A DNA stretch of 64,000 nucleotides from Chryseobacterium sp. JM1 (GCF_000737715.1 NZ_JPRN01000013.1:1-64000), one strand, 5' to 3'; numbered from the stretch's first letter, positions 17,117 through 27,085 are shown. Translations and numbers: made by a program. Notes: generated from the letters alone by a model not told the origin.

Positions 17117-18439
17117 ATGAAAAATAACTACCGAAAATCAAAAATTTATGAAAAAGGATGTTTACTGATCATCTTTTATTTATTTTCGTTTCTAATGCTC
17201 ACTTCCTGTGAACAGAATGAACCGGAAGGGAATGGTACTTTGGGTGCGCCTGAAACCCAAAATCTGAAAAAAATGGGGGATATTACCCTGCAGAAAAATG
17301 TGATTATTCTGAATGAAGAATCGATATCGGCCATTTCTTCTACCGATAATCATAAAATTATATTCAGCAGATCTTCACCACAAACAGACAGTATCCACAC
17401 GGGAAACATCATTACCGGAACCCAGTTAGAAGGGGATCAGGTACATACGATTCTGGCCAAAGTGACTTCCGTATCTAAGGTGCAGAATCAGATCTTCGTG
17501 CAAACGGAAAGCGCAAAACTTGAAGAATTTATTTATAGCGGAACCATCAGCGGAACCTATGACCCGGCTGAAAATAAGCCGATCAATATTAATGGAAAGA
17601 TGGCTAATTATGTTCCTTTGCAAGGTTTTACGACTCCCAATCTGGTGAACGGCATTGAAAATCTTGAAAGAAAATCAGCAGACGCATCACAAAAACTGAT
17701 CGAATTCAACCGTTTCAACTTTGATAAAACCATTCCTTTGCCTACCCAACAGGCAGGTCCTGTATCTATAGCATCCAATATCCATATAAAAGGAGGATTC
17801 ACACCAAAAATTGATTATAAAATTGATTTTTCTTTCGGAAGATTAACCAATTTTGAAGTCAACTTTATCATGGATGAAATAGCCCTGCAGACTTTTGCGA
17901 ATATTCAGGGAAGTTTAGGGTATACTGTCAGTGTAACAGATTATCTTAATATTCCTATTGCGCCAATAGTACTGGGACCTACAGGTCTAATATTGAGCCC
18001 GACCGTTTCAGCGGGTCCTTATGTGGGAATAGCCGCTACAGGAAAAGCACAGATTAAACTTCTTGATATTACCGGAAATGCCAATATTTTGGTGGGAAGA
18101 AATCCGTCCATGAATGTTTCACTGAAAAAAGAAGATGATCTGAGGATCACCAATCTGGAAGGCAACATTAATGCGGAGGCTGGAGTAGAAGCCAAAGGTG
18201 CTGTCGGCCTGATGTTTATCACCGTTCCTTTAGCCAATTCGGGTCTGAAAGGAAGAGTGTCTGCCGTTCCTTCGCTTGGGGTAGTTCTTATCCCTGAAAG
18301 AAAAGGTGTTATTGATTTGAAAGCGAGAATTCAGGCCAATCTGTTTTATGGATTCGGGGTCAATCCTTTCAGGTATGAAGGCACGTTTCCTCTTATCCAG
18401 AAAGAATATCCAATCTATCACAGGGATTTTTACTTTTAA
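17117..18439 (+). CDS. Putative lipoprotein of unknown function
   Basis: The 440-residue product has a hydrophobic N-terminal segment ending in a lipobox (FLMLTSC, Cys about residue 31), so it is predicted to be a lipoprotein. The rest has no recognised domain. It is rich in beta-prone segments with many Gly and Ile residues (IPIAPIVLGPTGLILSPTVS; ITNLEGNINAEAGVEAKG), suggesting a large beta structure. It ends FPLIQKEYPIYHRDFYF. The gene converges on the M60 peptidase gene across a bidirectional terminator. Confidence 0.6.
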   Translation: MKNNYRKSKIYEKGCLLIIFYLFSFLMLTSCEQNEPEGNGTLGAPETQNLKKMGDITLQKNVIILNEESISAISSTDNHKIIFSRSSPQTDSIHTGNIITGTQLEGDQVHTILAKVTSVSKVQNQIFVQTESAKLEEFIYSGTISGTYDPAENKPININGKMANYVPLQGFTTPNLVNGIENLERKSADASQKLIEFNRFNFDKTIPLPTQQAGPVSIASNIHIKGGFTPKIDYKIDFSFGRLTNFEVNFIMDEIALQTFANIQGSLGYTVSVTDYLNIPIAPIVLGPTGLILSPTVSAGPYVGIAATGKAQIKLLDITGNANILVGRNPSMNVSLKKEDDLRITNLEGNINAEAGVEAKGAVGLMFITVPLANSGLKGRVSAVPSLGVVLIPERKGVIDLKARIQANLFYGFGVNPFRYEGTFPLIQKEYPIYHRDFYF

Positions 18440-18469
18440 AATAAGTTTTGCTATCCTTTATAAATTAAA

Positions 18470-18495
18470 AAAGCACAGACCAAAATCTGTGCTTT
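18470..18495. terminator. Bidirectional terminator
   Basis: AAAGCACAGA (18470-18479) pairs perfectly with TCTGTGCTTT (18486-18495) between the convergent lipoprotein and M60 peptidase genes, with A/T tracts on both sides. Confidence 0.85.
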
Positions 18496-18520
18496 CTATT
18501 TTAAATAAGTTCAAAAAATA

Positions 18521-21500
18521 TTATTTCCTGATGATCTTTGCCGTTTTAAAGACATTGCCCTTATCATCTTTAAGAGAAAGTAAATAAGTACCGGCTGGAT
18601 ACTTAGAAAGATCTGCATTGATCGATTTTTCAATAGATTCAAGACTTCCTTTTGAACTGAATAGTATTTTACCATCCATACCGGAAATCTGTGCACTGTA
18701 ATTTCCTGAAGCATTTTTTAATTGAATATGAATGGAGCCATTCTGCTCCACAGGATTAGGATAAACAATCAATTCAAAATCTTTATTTTCCACTTCCGTA
18801 ACTCTAAGTGTTGCAGGTGGCGTAGAAGGATAAACCAGAATTTTCTGGCCATCATAACCCACTGCATAAACAGCTGCCGCGTTAGAAGGGTAGTATACTT
18901 TTGTCGTCTGGTTGGTGATGTCACCCGTACCCGTTACAGATACATAAATCAATTGATTATTGGCATTGAATGTCTCATAGGCCACTGCATTTTTCCAGAT
19001 ACTGTGTTGTACCGTAAGATAATTATTACTTAAAGCAGCTCCCTGACCTGTCTGCCCGCTTAACGGAAGCTGGTTGCGGAAAGCCCCAATGCTGCGGGAT
19101 GAAATATAATGCATCACCGGTGAAACAGGCTTCTGATAGTTCTTAGCCTGTATGGATGCAACAGTAGCATCAATCTGAGCCTGCGTAATCGTAAGCTGTC
19201 CGATACCGTAATCATCAATAGATCTGTTTATTGGTTTTAAAAACCCGGTTTTAATGAAGAATCCGGTTAAATCTTCCTGTACTGCATCGCAGGTATTTTT
19301 CACAAAATTCAGAAGCAATTCGCCATTTGAAACCCCTGAAGCATTATAACTTCTTGCTTTGTTGGCAACCGTCCCGAACCAGTGTGCATAATCTACTCCC
19401 GTATAATTGGTTGGATAATTTAAGGAAAGAACCGGCGCATTTCGTGAAGCTCCGGCCAGTTGATAATACAGTTCAAGCTGCCAGAAAGGCACCAGCACTT
19501 TAAAAACATCCGTATTGGCATTCCCCTGTAAAGCTTCCTGATTGATAGTGGTATTCAAAATGGCTCCGTTTATTCTTCCTCCCGCGATACTGGTCATTCC
19601 AGTGGCTGGTTCTACAGATTCTCTTTCCAGACGGGACATTCCATCGTTTTGTGGATTCATATGATAATCTACCCATGTACTGTGCATATTATTGGTAACT
19701 TCTGTAGTTCCAATCCATTTGATATCCGGTCTGATCTGATTGACATGTCCGAATTCATGCGCAAGCCCCCATAAGGACAATTGATTGACATCTGCCATAC
19801 TTTCTTCGCCCCAGTCAGAATCCATATTGATCCCTAATCCTCCTGCATACCAGCCTCCGCCATTATTACTGTAGCTGAACATACGGTTTTTTGGAATTAA
19901 ATTATATTTATACAATCCCATCACAAGCCACTCATTTTTTACAATAAGGTCGTATTTTGAAATAAGTTCTGAAGGATTAAAAGGAGCATAATTTTTCAGC
20001 ATACTTTTTTTATAAACCAAATGAGAATGCTGTCCCACAACGTCAATCATATGATAGGCTGAATTCGTAAGATCCGTTTGCCAGTCACTTTGTGCAGAGG
20101 TCTGATAATGATAAAGGCCATTGACCTTACCGGAAACAATATTGATCTTAATATCAGCCAGTGACGTATTGGTATTATAATAACTGATGTACCCCAGACC
20201 ACTGTTGGTCAGCTGAAATACATTCAAACCATTATGAAGTTCATAATAGGAGGTGGTACCGCCAAGAACGGTAGAAAAATCCTTCACCTGCAACGAAATA
20301 CTGGCTCCTGACGGGATATTCTGCACAAACATAGCCACCTTATTTCCCTGTGCAAACACCATACCTGTAGGATTTTCAAAACTGTCGTAGCCGGTTCCCA
20401 CTTTTAAATTACCTGTCGTAACAGCAATGGGTGGATAAACCTTATAATCCTGCACCCTGTATTTATTAATATAAGTTCTGTTGAAAAGACACTGCGCCAG
20501 GCCTTTATAAAACGGCGATGTCATCCCGTCGATATCTGCCTGAGTAACGGCAGGTTTTAATGCTGAATAAAGAGTGTTGGCAAAAATATTAGTGTAAGGA
20601 TTTGCCGCTCCTGAAGAGCCCGCTGTGTAAAAGCCCATTTCAGCACAACTGGCAAAATTTCCCTGTCCGTTATTTACCGTAATTCTTACATTTAGAGGAG
20701 TAATCTGGCTTGGAAAATAGACATTCACAGGAGAAGAAGAATGCTGAAAATCAAACGACATCAGGGTAACAAAGGTGCTGTTTGCCGTAGTATTATAACT
20801 GATGCTCACACTTCCAAACCGACCGTTGTCGCCGCTGGTTCTGGGCGTGTATTTTAGATAATCAATAGGAGTAACTCCGTCTAATCTGTAATTTAACACT
20901 ACCGGAAAAATAGTATTGCCATACGAAGAGTGATACAGCGTGTTTACATTATTATCATAAGACTTATCAATATTTTCTCCGGACTGATAAGATGATGCTG
21001 TAGTTCCTGAAGGAATGATGGTGGCCTTTATATCGTTGGCGCCATTTACACTTAGTTCTGAAGTATTGATGGTACAATCTGTACCGTCAGCAATTACAGG
21101 TTGTGTTTCAGAAAAGAATTTCATCTCGGCACAGCTCGAGAAGTTTCCTACACCGGCGTTTACCGATATTTTAATAATGTAAGGATTCTGGATAGCTGTT
21201 GGAAAAATAACTTCCTTATCCTGAGCATTGGTTGCCCAAATTAAATTATTGCTTACCGGAATGAAAGTATTGGGAGCCGCCTGCGTACTGTAGGAAATAC
21301 TTACATTAGTCCACATACCATTGGTACCGGATTGTCTGGGCGTGTAAACCAGTTTTTTGATGCTGGTAACATTGGAGGTAAAATAGAATTTAAGCTCATC
21401 CGGAATACCGCTCTGAGACCATTTGGAATGATAAATAGTGGTATTGTCACCGTCAAGCAACTTTGCAAATTCAGCTCCGGACTGTGCCGGCTGCAAAGAG

Positions 21501-21586
21501 GTACCTGAATATACGGGAACCTGATAAAGCTGTGAAAATACAAGCGATCCCCATAAAACAAAGAAATACAATAGTAATTTTTTCAT
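18521..21586 (-). CDS. Secreted M60-family metallopeptidase with type IX sorting domain
   Basis: From ATG 21586 the product has 1021 residues; a longer frame to 21697 would precede the clear signal peptide KKLLLYFFVLWGSLVFSQ. Two tandem discoidin-like (F5/8 C) domains of about 150 residues each follow and resemble one another (YTPRQSG/YTPRTSG; NFSSCAEMKF/NFASCAEMGF). A central M60 (enhancin-like) peptidase has zinc motif HEFGH at residues 610-614. The C-terminus is a type A T9SS sorting domain (IVYPNPVEQNGSIHIQL to TAKIIRK). M60 enzymes cleave mucin-type glycoproteins, so this enzyme is probably exported to attack host or environmental glycoproteins; the carbohydrate-binding role of the discoidin domains is inferred. 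Confidence 0.9.
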   Translation of the reverse strand: MKKLLLYFFVLWGSLVFSQLYQVPVYSGTSLQPAQSGAEFAKLLDGDNTTIYHSKWSQSGIPDELKFYFTSNVTSIKKLVYTPRQSGTNGMWTNVSISYSTQAAPNTFIPVSNNLIWATNAQDKEVIFPTAIQNPYIIKISVNAGVGNFSSCAEMKFFSETQPVIADGTDCTINTSELSVNGANDIKATIIPSGTTASSYQSGENIDKSYDNNVNTLYHSSYGNTIFPVVLNYRLDGVTPIDYLKYTPRTSGDNGRFGSVSISYNTTANSTFVTLMSFDFQHSSSPVNVYFPSQITPLNVRITVNNGQGNFASCAEMGFYTAGSSGAANPYTNIFANTLYSALKPAVTQADIDGMTSPFYKGLAQCLFNRTYINKYRVQDYKVYPPIAVTTGNLKVGTGYDSFENPTGMVFAQGNKVAMFVQNIPSGASISLQVKDFSTVLGGTTSYYELHNGLNVFQLTNSGLGYISYYNTNTSLADIKINIVSGKVNGLYHYQTSAQSDWQTDLTNSAYHMIDVVGQHSHLVYKKSMLKNYAPFNPSELISKYDLIVKNEWLVMGLYKYNLIPKNRMFSYSNNGGGWYAGGLGINMDSDWGEESMADVNQLSLWGLAHEFGHVNQIRPDIKWIGTTEVTNNMHSTWVDYHMNPQNDGMSRLERESVEPATGMTSIAGGRINGAILNTTINQEALQGNANTDVFKVLVPFWQLELYYQLAGASRNAPVLSLNYPTNYTGVDYAHWFGTVANKARSYNASGVSNGELLLNFVKNTCDAVQEDLTGFFIKTGFLKPINRSIDDYGIGQLTITQAQIDATVASIQAKNYQKPVSPVMHYISSRSIGAFRNQLPLSGQTGQGAALSNNYLTVQHSIWKNAVAYETFNANNQLIYVSVTGTGDITNQTTKVYYPSNAAAVYAVGYDGQKILVYPSTPPATLRVTEVENKDFELIVYPNPVEQNGSIHIQLKNASGNYSAQISGMDGKILFSSKGSLESIEKSINADLSKYPAGTYLLSLKDDKGNVFKTAKIIRK

Positions 21587-22234
21587 AATGATATATTTAA
21601 AGTCATAAGTTTGGTGTATTAAAAAAACTAATAATTTATGAGAACTATATGTCGGTGAATCTATAATTTCATAAATTTTCCATCCCTTCCTAATCAATTT
21701 TGATATACTGTTTCATCACATCCATATTTCCTAAAGTTAATCTATATATCCATGTTAGGGCTTGTCTTTTTTTTCATTATTTGATACTATATTGTCATTT
21801 TTCACAACATGTTGATGTATTTAAAAGGATTAGAAGAATTTTGTTTTTTGAATTTCAAATTTATCTTTAATATTTTCTTGTACGGATAGAGCAGATTAAT
21901 AAAAGTGAAAATCTGCGTGAGATCTTTTTTTTAATCTGTGAATATCTATTCCCTTGCTCAGAATCAATAAAATTGATGTCATCTTTGCTTGCTTTATCAA
22001 TGAGATCATAATTTTCTTTACATGCGATCCGGTTCAGGATTATAAATCTGAACGTAACTTTGTATTTAAGTTGCTTATTTTTAGTTTGTTGAGCTGTGTC
22101 TATTTAATGTGTTCACATTTATCCTGCGGAACATTTTAAGCTTTTCCCAAGCCTAATTTTGCATCATCTTCAAAATCTGTCAATATAAAAAACACTAAGA
22201 CAACCCCTGATTATTTCTGAAAAATAAAAAAACA
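21587..22234. other. Intergenic region
   Basis: No supported gene lies in these 648 bases. Bases 21888-21950 contain AGCAGATTAATAAAAGTGAA, AAATCTGCGTGAGATC and AATCTGTGAATAT, a further copy of the intergenic repeat seen at 301 and 16898. A 61-codon frame at 21954-22139 has poor composition. Confidence 0.4.
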
Positions 22235-22846
22235 ATGAAAACACTCCTGATTTTTTCAATGATGTTGCTCCATTCTTTTCAACCCGGTACAGCAACACCC
22301 ACTAGCAAAGAATATCTGAATTATTCTATTATAAAAGATGATAAAACCATTGGTAATATCCGCGTGGAACGTTCTTTGAAAGACGATGTTACCGAATATC
22401 TTTTTGAATCCCGGGCTAAAGTGAAAATCCTTTACAGTATTGAAATTTACGACAAGATGGGAGTCACGTTTAAACAGAATATGATGCAGCAGGCCAAGCT
22501 GTACCGAACAATGAACGGGAAACTCAAAGTGAATAATACCGCAACATGGAACGGAAGTTTTTATAATCTTTCGGACAAAGATGGCGCCAGCGGTTCTTTG
22601 AAACAGTCTATTTTCAGCTCAACGGCAAGTCTTTATTTTAATGAACCCGGAAATATAAAATCTGTTTTTTCGGAAAAATTCCAGAAAATGATTCCTATTC
22701 AAAAGGTTAATTCCAAAAAATACAGGATTGATCTGCCAAACGGAAACACAACTACTTATACATACAGCAACGGAATTTGCACCTTAGTGGAAGCCAATAC
22801 AGATTTTGCGAACCTGAAGTTTGTTCTTAATACCAAAACCTCTTAA
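22235..22846 (+). CDS. Secreted DUF6134-like protein
   Basis: This 203-residue product starts with a short hydrophobic signal (KTLLIFSMMLLHSFQPGTA). The mature part is a beta-rich single domain: YSIIKDDKTIGNIRVERSL, EYLFESRAKVKILYSIEIY, YTYSNGICTLVEANTDFANL. It resembles DUF6134 proteins, which are common in Bacteroidota and have no known function. It converges on the efflux operon with 11 bases between stop codons. Confidence 0.65.
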   Translation: MKTLLIFSMMLLHSFQPGTATPTSKEYLNYSIIKDDKTIGNIRVERSLKDDVTEYLFESRAKVKILYSIEIYDKMGVTFKQNMMQQAKLYRTMNGKLKVNNTATWNGSFYNLSDKDGASGSLKQSIFSSTASLYFNEPGNIKSVFSEKFQKMIPIQKVNSKKYRIDLPNGNTTTYTYSNGICTLVEANTDFANLKFVLNTKTS

Positions 22847-22857
22847 AATAGGTGCCC

Positions 22858-24447
22858 CTAATAAGGTATATTTCCTTTTCTCAATCTAAGAACCACATTC
22901 TGAATTTGTGGAAGTAATAATAGTATCAGAATAACACACACCACACCAATGAGCATCAGATCATAATAATCCCGGGTGGCGCGGGCGAATATCTGCTGTC
23001 CTACCATTTGATTAAAATATCCGTTTGAAACGCCTTTTGCGGTATAAATATCGTTGCCGGCATTGATATATCGGTTTTGAATATCCAGTAAAGTAGCAGG
23101 CAATTGCGCGTTAGTTTCCGTTACTGTTTCCCGAAGCTTTTCCCTGACTGCAGATTTGGAAAATAATTGAATTTCGTTATTAAGAGCCATACTGGCTGTA
23201 AAACCAGTGAACCTCGCCAATATTCCGATAAGTGAAGCATTGAACGCAATCTTTGGTGGTGCTGCGGAGCTGGTGAATGAAACAATGGGAACAAATAAAA
23301 CGCCCGTTGCAACTCCATAGATAAACATAGGCAGAATGAAGTCATTGGTTTCTCCCTGTACCGACACAAAAAGGATCATGTAGGCATAATACAATGCCAT
23401 ACAGCCAAAACCTACTATGATAATCCTGACCAAATTAAAACCCATCAGGATAAACCGGGAGGTAACCAACATACTCAGTATGGTTCCGGCAATTACTGCG
23501 ATCCAGATTGGAATTGTACTTAGCGGATCATTACCCAAAATGATTTCAAGATACCCATAGGCAAGCCCGGTGCTTCCTTTGAAAATGTAAAATGTAAAAA
23601 GCAGCAGCAGGCCGATGACGAAATTCTTCACCCTGAAAATCTGTAAGTTGATCAGGGGCCGTTTAAGCCTTGATTCTCTCATAACAAACAGCATAAGGAT
23701 GACTAAATTGCCAAGGCAGAGCAGAACGATTAATGAACTGTCAAACCAGCCCGATTGCCGCCCGTAGATCAGGATGTATCCTAAGATCAAAATAAAAGAG
23801 GCATAGAACAGATAGCCCACCCAATCTACCTGATAAAGCGGTATTTTTTTTGTAAACCTTGCTTTGCCATTCATCGTCAGCAGAACAATCAATGTCAGAA
23901 GGATGAGCATGATACCGAAACCCAAAAACAACCAGTTGAAGTCATAAAAATAAAGTACAGCACTGGAAAATATAGAATAGAACGGAACCGAAATCTGTAT
24001 ACTTCCATAAAGCAGACTGTACCCAATCACCCGGGCACGGGTAGACTCCAGCCTTGGAAAAGTGAGCTGCAGAACAATACCTGACATTAACGCACAGGTA
24101 ACTCCCTGTACAAACTGACAAATCACAAATAGAGCCCAGTCTTTGGAATAAAAACAAACGACAGAACATACCGCATTGATAGCAAGTGCCGTCACCAGAT
24201 ATTTTCTTGGTGCAAAATACTTTACAATCCGAAAGTCCAGAGCTAAAAAAGCCACGGTTGAGCCATAGATAACCACCATGCCATATTGAACATCAGTAGG
24301 CTGTACCCCATAAAAGCCCATGACCGTTACAGGATTGCTATACAGAGAAAAGCTAAAAAGGCAGGTCATGAGAATGGCAAATATCACAGATCTTGCCATC
24401 CATTCGGATACCCATGGTTTGAAAACCGGAATTTGATGTGCTTGCAT
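22858..24447 (-). CDS. MFS transporter, DHA2-type multidrug efflux (14 helices)
   Basis: The 529-residue product has about 14 transmembrane helices, with the long form typical of the EmrB/QacA (DHA2) group. It starts PWVSEWMARSVIFAILMTCL. It is the last gene of an operon with an HlyD-type adaptor (2 bases upstream) and a TolC-type outer-membrane channel. Together they would form a proton-driven tripartite pump across both membranes. The substrate cannot be read; the cytoplasmic C-terminus is short and basic. The divergent AraC gene at 27175 is the likely regulator. Confidence 0.87.
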   Translation of the reverse strand: MQAHQIPVFKPWVSEWMARSVIFAILMTCLFSFSLYSNPVTVMGFYGVQPTDVQYGMVVIYGSTVAFLALDFRIVKYFAPRKYLVTALAINAVCSVVCFYSKDWALFVICQFVQGVTCALMSGIVLQLTFPRLESTRARVIGYSLLYGSIQISVPFYSIFSSAVLYFYDFNWLFLGFGIMLILLTLIVLLTMNGKARFTKKIPLYQVDWVGYLFYASFILILGYILIYGRQSGWFDSSLIVLLCLGNLVILMLFVMRESRLKRPLINLQIFRVKNFVIGLLLLFTFYIFKGSTGLAYGYLEIILGNDPLSTIPIWIAVIAGTILSMLVTSRFILMGFNLVRIIIVGFGCMALYYAYMILFVSVQGETNDFILPMFIYGVATGVLFVPIVSFTSSAAPPKIAFNASLIGILARFTGFTASMALNNEIQLFSKSAVREKLRETVTETNAQLPATLLDIQNRYINAGNDIYTAKGVSNGYFNQMVGQQIFARATRDYYDLMLIGVVCVILILLLLPQIQNVVLRLRKGNIPY

Positions 24448-24449
24448 GA

Positions 24450-25496
24450 TTAATCTTTTAAAACGTCCACATTAGCATTCATTCCTGCAGCGAGTCTGGC
24501 TAATTTTTCAGGGTTGTCGGTAAGCTTTATTCTGACGGGAATACGTTGTGTGATTTTTACAAAGTTACCGGTGGCATTATCCGGTGGTAACAATGAATAA
24601 CGGGAACCTGTAGTTGGGGAAAGCGATTCGATGACTCCGCTGAATTTTTCGTTTGGAAAAGCATCTATGGTTATGGCTACCGGCTGCCCTGTCTTGAAAT
24701 GGCCAACCTGTGTTTCCTTAAAATTTGCCATGACCCATTTTTCTTCAGCGTTGTTCACCAAAAATGCCAGCGTTTGTCCCGGCTGTATTAATTGACCTTC
24801 CTGAATGGTCTTTTTACCGATCTGCCCGTCAAAAGGTGCAGTAAGCACAGTATATTTAATGTCCAGTTCCTGACGTCCGAGCAGGGCTTCTTTAATTTTT
24901 ATTTCTGCCCCTATGGCCTGACGCTGTGCACGCAGATCATGGAGTCTGGATTCGGCGACGTGTAAAGAAGCTTTTGTCTGATCATAATCGGATTGTGTGA
25001 TTGCCAACGATGTGCTGATGTTCTCAAACTTTTGGGGTGTGGTAGATTCATCAGCCAATAGATTTTTATACCGGTCGAATTCTCTTTGCTGCTGGTTTAG
25101 CTTCGCTTTTGCCCCTGAAAGCTGGGCTTTGATGACTTCAATGCTCTTGATTTGTGTTTCTTCATTCGCCGCCAGAATAGGCAATTTGGCATGCGAACCC
25201 ATCAGTTCTGCTGAGGCGGCATCTCTTTTCAGGCCGTACTCATCGAGCTCTATAACCACAAGTGTGTCTCCCTTTTTAACCAGCTGATTGTCTTTGTAAT
25301 AAATTTTGCGGATGTAGCCGCCTACTTTTGCATTTACGGGTGATAAATACGCGTCTACCTGGGCGTCATTGGTTTGTTCATAGCGGTGTCCTTTTAAGAA
25401 ATAGAGGATTCCCCAAATGCTGATTGCTGCCAATAAAGCGATTCCGAACCATTGAGTAAGGATCACAATTATTTTATCTGTCCTGTTTTTGTTCAT
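24450..25496 (-). CDS. HlyD/EmrA-family membrane fusion protein
   Basis: A 348-residue periplasmic adaptor. One N-terminal transmembrane helix (QWFGIALLAAISIWGILYFL) is followed by a split lipoyl domain (VGGYIRKIYYKDNQLVKKGD and YTVLTAPFDGQIGKKTIQEG). Between the halves lies a long alpha-hairpin (about residues 95-205), and a beta-barrel with ISPTTG-like SLSPTTGSRYSLLPPDNATG follows. That last motif is typical of EmrA-type adaptors working with 14-helix MFS pumps. It is 10 bases downstream of the TolC gene and 2 bases upstream of the MFS gene. Confidence 0.92.
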   Translation of the reverse strand: MNKNRTDKIIVILTQWFGIALLAAISIWGILYFLKGHRYEQTNDAQVDAYLSPVNAKVGGYIRKIYYKDNQLVKKGDTLVVIELDEYGLKRDAASAELMGSHAKLPILAANEETQIKSIEVIKAQLSGAKAKLNQQQREFDRYKNLLADESTTPQKFENISTSLAITQSDYDQTKASLHVAESRLHDLRAQRQAIGAEIKIKEALLGRQELDIKYTVLTAPFDGQIGKKTIQEGQLIQPGQTLAFLVNNAEEKWVMANFKETQVGHFKTGQPVAITIDAFPNEKFSGVIESLSPTTGSRYSLLPPDNATGNFVKITQRIPVRIKLTDNPEKLARLAAGMNANVDVLKD

Positions 25497-25506
25497 AATT
25501 TTTGTA

Positions 25507-26841
25507 TTAAATAATTCCTGCGATGGCCAGTAGCCGGATATGGCTGATTTTTAAATTGGTTTGTGCGGTGGTTAGATTAAATTTCGCCTCCAACAAGGCG
25601 TTTTCTGCTTCCAGAAGATCAGTCAGAAGGGATTCCTGATTGAGATAACTGTTTCTGATAACCCGAACGGTTTCGGTGGTTTTAGCGATGTTTTTTTCTG
25701 CCGTTTCTACGCTTTCCGATGCCTGTTGCTCTTGTAAATAGGCTTCTTTTACCTGAATGGAAATTTCATCCTTTTTGATATTGGCTTTTTCTTTGGCCTG
25801 ACTGTTGGTGACCTGTGCGCGGGCAATGGTATGTTTGCTTTTGTATAGATTATCAACAGAAAACTGCACCATAATTCCTGTTTGGCCAAATCCCCATAAA
25901 TCATTCGAGTAAGGATAAAATGAAATCTGCGGATAGGTATAATTATAATTGGAGTACAGGGAAACTTTAGGCAACAGAGTCGCTTTAATTTGTTTGATAT
26001 TCATCTCACTTAATCTGATGTCGCTATTCACCATCTTATACTCTGGCGATTGATTGAGTGCTATATCTACGTAATCTTCGTAATGAGAATCTGTAATGGG
26101 ATTCATTTCAAAACTGCTTTGATAGGGGATCTCAAGCTTTTCGTCATAACCGCGACCCATCAGGATGTTGAGACACTGTGTGGTAACAGCAATTTTCTTT
26201 TCAATATCGGAAAGGCTTAATTCCAGCTGTGACAATTTCACAGAGGTTCTCAGCACATCACTTTTTAAGACAATCCCGTTTTTGTGTAAACTTTCAATGA
26301 GTGACAGTTGTTTTTTCTCTGCAGCAACCTCTGCAGCAATAAAATCATGGAAGTTCAAAAACTTATACAGATCAAAATAAGCAACAGCAACATTGTATTT
26401 TACGCTGTTTTTTTGCAGATCAGCTTCATATTGCTTATGCGTTCTTTCCTCCTGCCTTATTTTGATATTTCTTCTGTCCTTACCACCATTGAAGAGATTG
26501 TAATTTAAGTTGTATCCTACGCCGTAGCCGTAGTTTTTTACAGGCACATCCTGTGGGGCTGAGAATAATCCGTTGTCGTAAATGAGGAATTTAGATTTGA
26601 GTTTTACGTCTCCAACTATTGAAAGTTCCGGAAGCAGACGGTCTTTGGCTTCCAGAATTTCTAATTGGCTTTGCTGAAGATTTAAATCCGATAATTTTAG
26701 CTGCCGGTTATGGGTTTCTGCGATTTTCCATAGGTCTTCCAAACCCAATTTACGGGCATTTTCTGTATCCTGAGCATTGAGTGATTGTGAGAATAACAGC
26801 AGTATAAGTCCCAAGATTGGAATTATTTTATATGGTTTCAT
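25507..26841 (-). CDS. TolC-family outer-membrane efflux channel
   Basis: From ATG 26841 the product has 444 residues; ATG 26859 is also in frame. A signal peptide (YKIIPILGLILLLFSQSLNA) precedes two outer-membrane efflux repeats with long helices (LRTSVKLSQLELSLSDIEKK; KAEKNIAKTTETVRVIRNSY-like) and short strands. This is the standard TolC design, which trimerises to form the exit duct. It is the first large gene of the tripartite pump operon. Its 5' end overlaps a small frame (26828-27085) by about 14 bases, suggesting translational coupling if that frame is real. Confidence 0.9.
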   Translation of the reverse strand: MKPYKIIPILGLILLLFSQSLNAQDTENARKLGLEDLWKIAETHNRQLKLSDLNLQQSQLEILEAKDRLLPELSIVGDVKLKSKFLIYDNGLFSAPQDVPVKNYGYGVGYNLNYNLFNGGKDRRNIKIRQEERTHKQYEADLQKNSVKYNVAVAYFDLYKFLNFHDFIAAEVAAEKKQLSLIESLHKNGIVLKSDVLRTSVKLSQLELSLSDIEKKIAVTTQCLNILMGRGYDEKLEIPYQSSFEMNPITDSHYEDYVDIALNQSPEYKMVNSDIRLSEMNIKQIKATLLPKVSLYSNYNYTYPQISFYPYSNDLWGFGQTGIMVQFSVDNLYKSKHTIARAQVTNSQAKEKANIKKDEISIQVKEAYLQEQQASESVETAEKNIAKTTETVRVIRNSYLNQESLLTDLLEAENALLEAKFNLTTAQTNLKISHIRLLAIAGII

Positions 26842-27085
26842 GGATTTTCTTTTTATCAATGATTCTACATTCTCTTTTATTGAAGAGCCATTTTTTCACT
26901 ATCTTTTTTAATTCATCGAAGACAATGGTTAAGTCCGTCATGGGCATGAACGGATAAGAGTAGTCAATCCGGTAGATATTATGTGCCTCATATTCTTCCA
27001 CTGAGTGCGATACTGTATCATGACAAGGTTGGTCCTGTGCTCCGGGCTGGATGTCTTTATTCGGATGGATGGTGTTCTGTTTCAT
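26828..27085 (-). CDS. Small leader protein of the efflux operon, unknown function
   Basis: An 85-residue soluble product with no recognised family. It is rich in His, Asp and Pro in the first 35 residues. A conserved-looking core follows (IYRIDYSYPFMPMTDLTIVF), with a basic C-terminus (KKWLFNKRECRIIDKKK). It is the first frame after the operon promoter and overlaps the TolC start, which supports its being translated. It could be an accessory or regulatory peptide. The -7 box TAATTTTG on the minus strand at 27108-27115 lies 22 bases before its ATG. Confidence 0.55.
   Translation of the reverse strand: MKQNTIHPNKDIQPGAQDQPCHDTVSHSVEEYEAHNIYRIDYSYPFMPMTDLTIVFDELKKIVKKWLFNKRECRIIDKKKIHETI

Noticed and set aside
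21954..22139. 61-codon frame on the plus strand
   Set aside because: It is Cys/Phe/Ile rich without start signals and overlaps a copy of the intergenic repeat.
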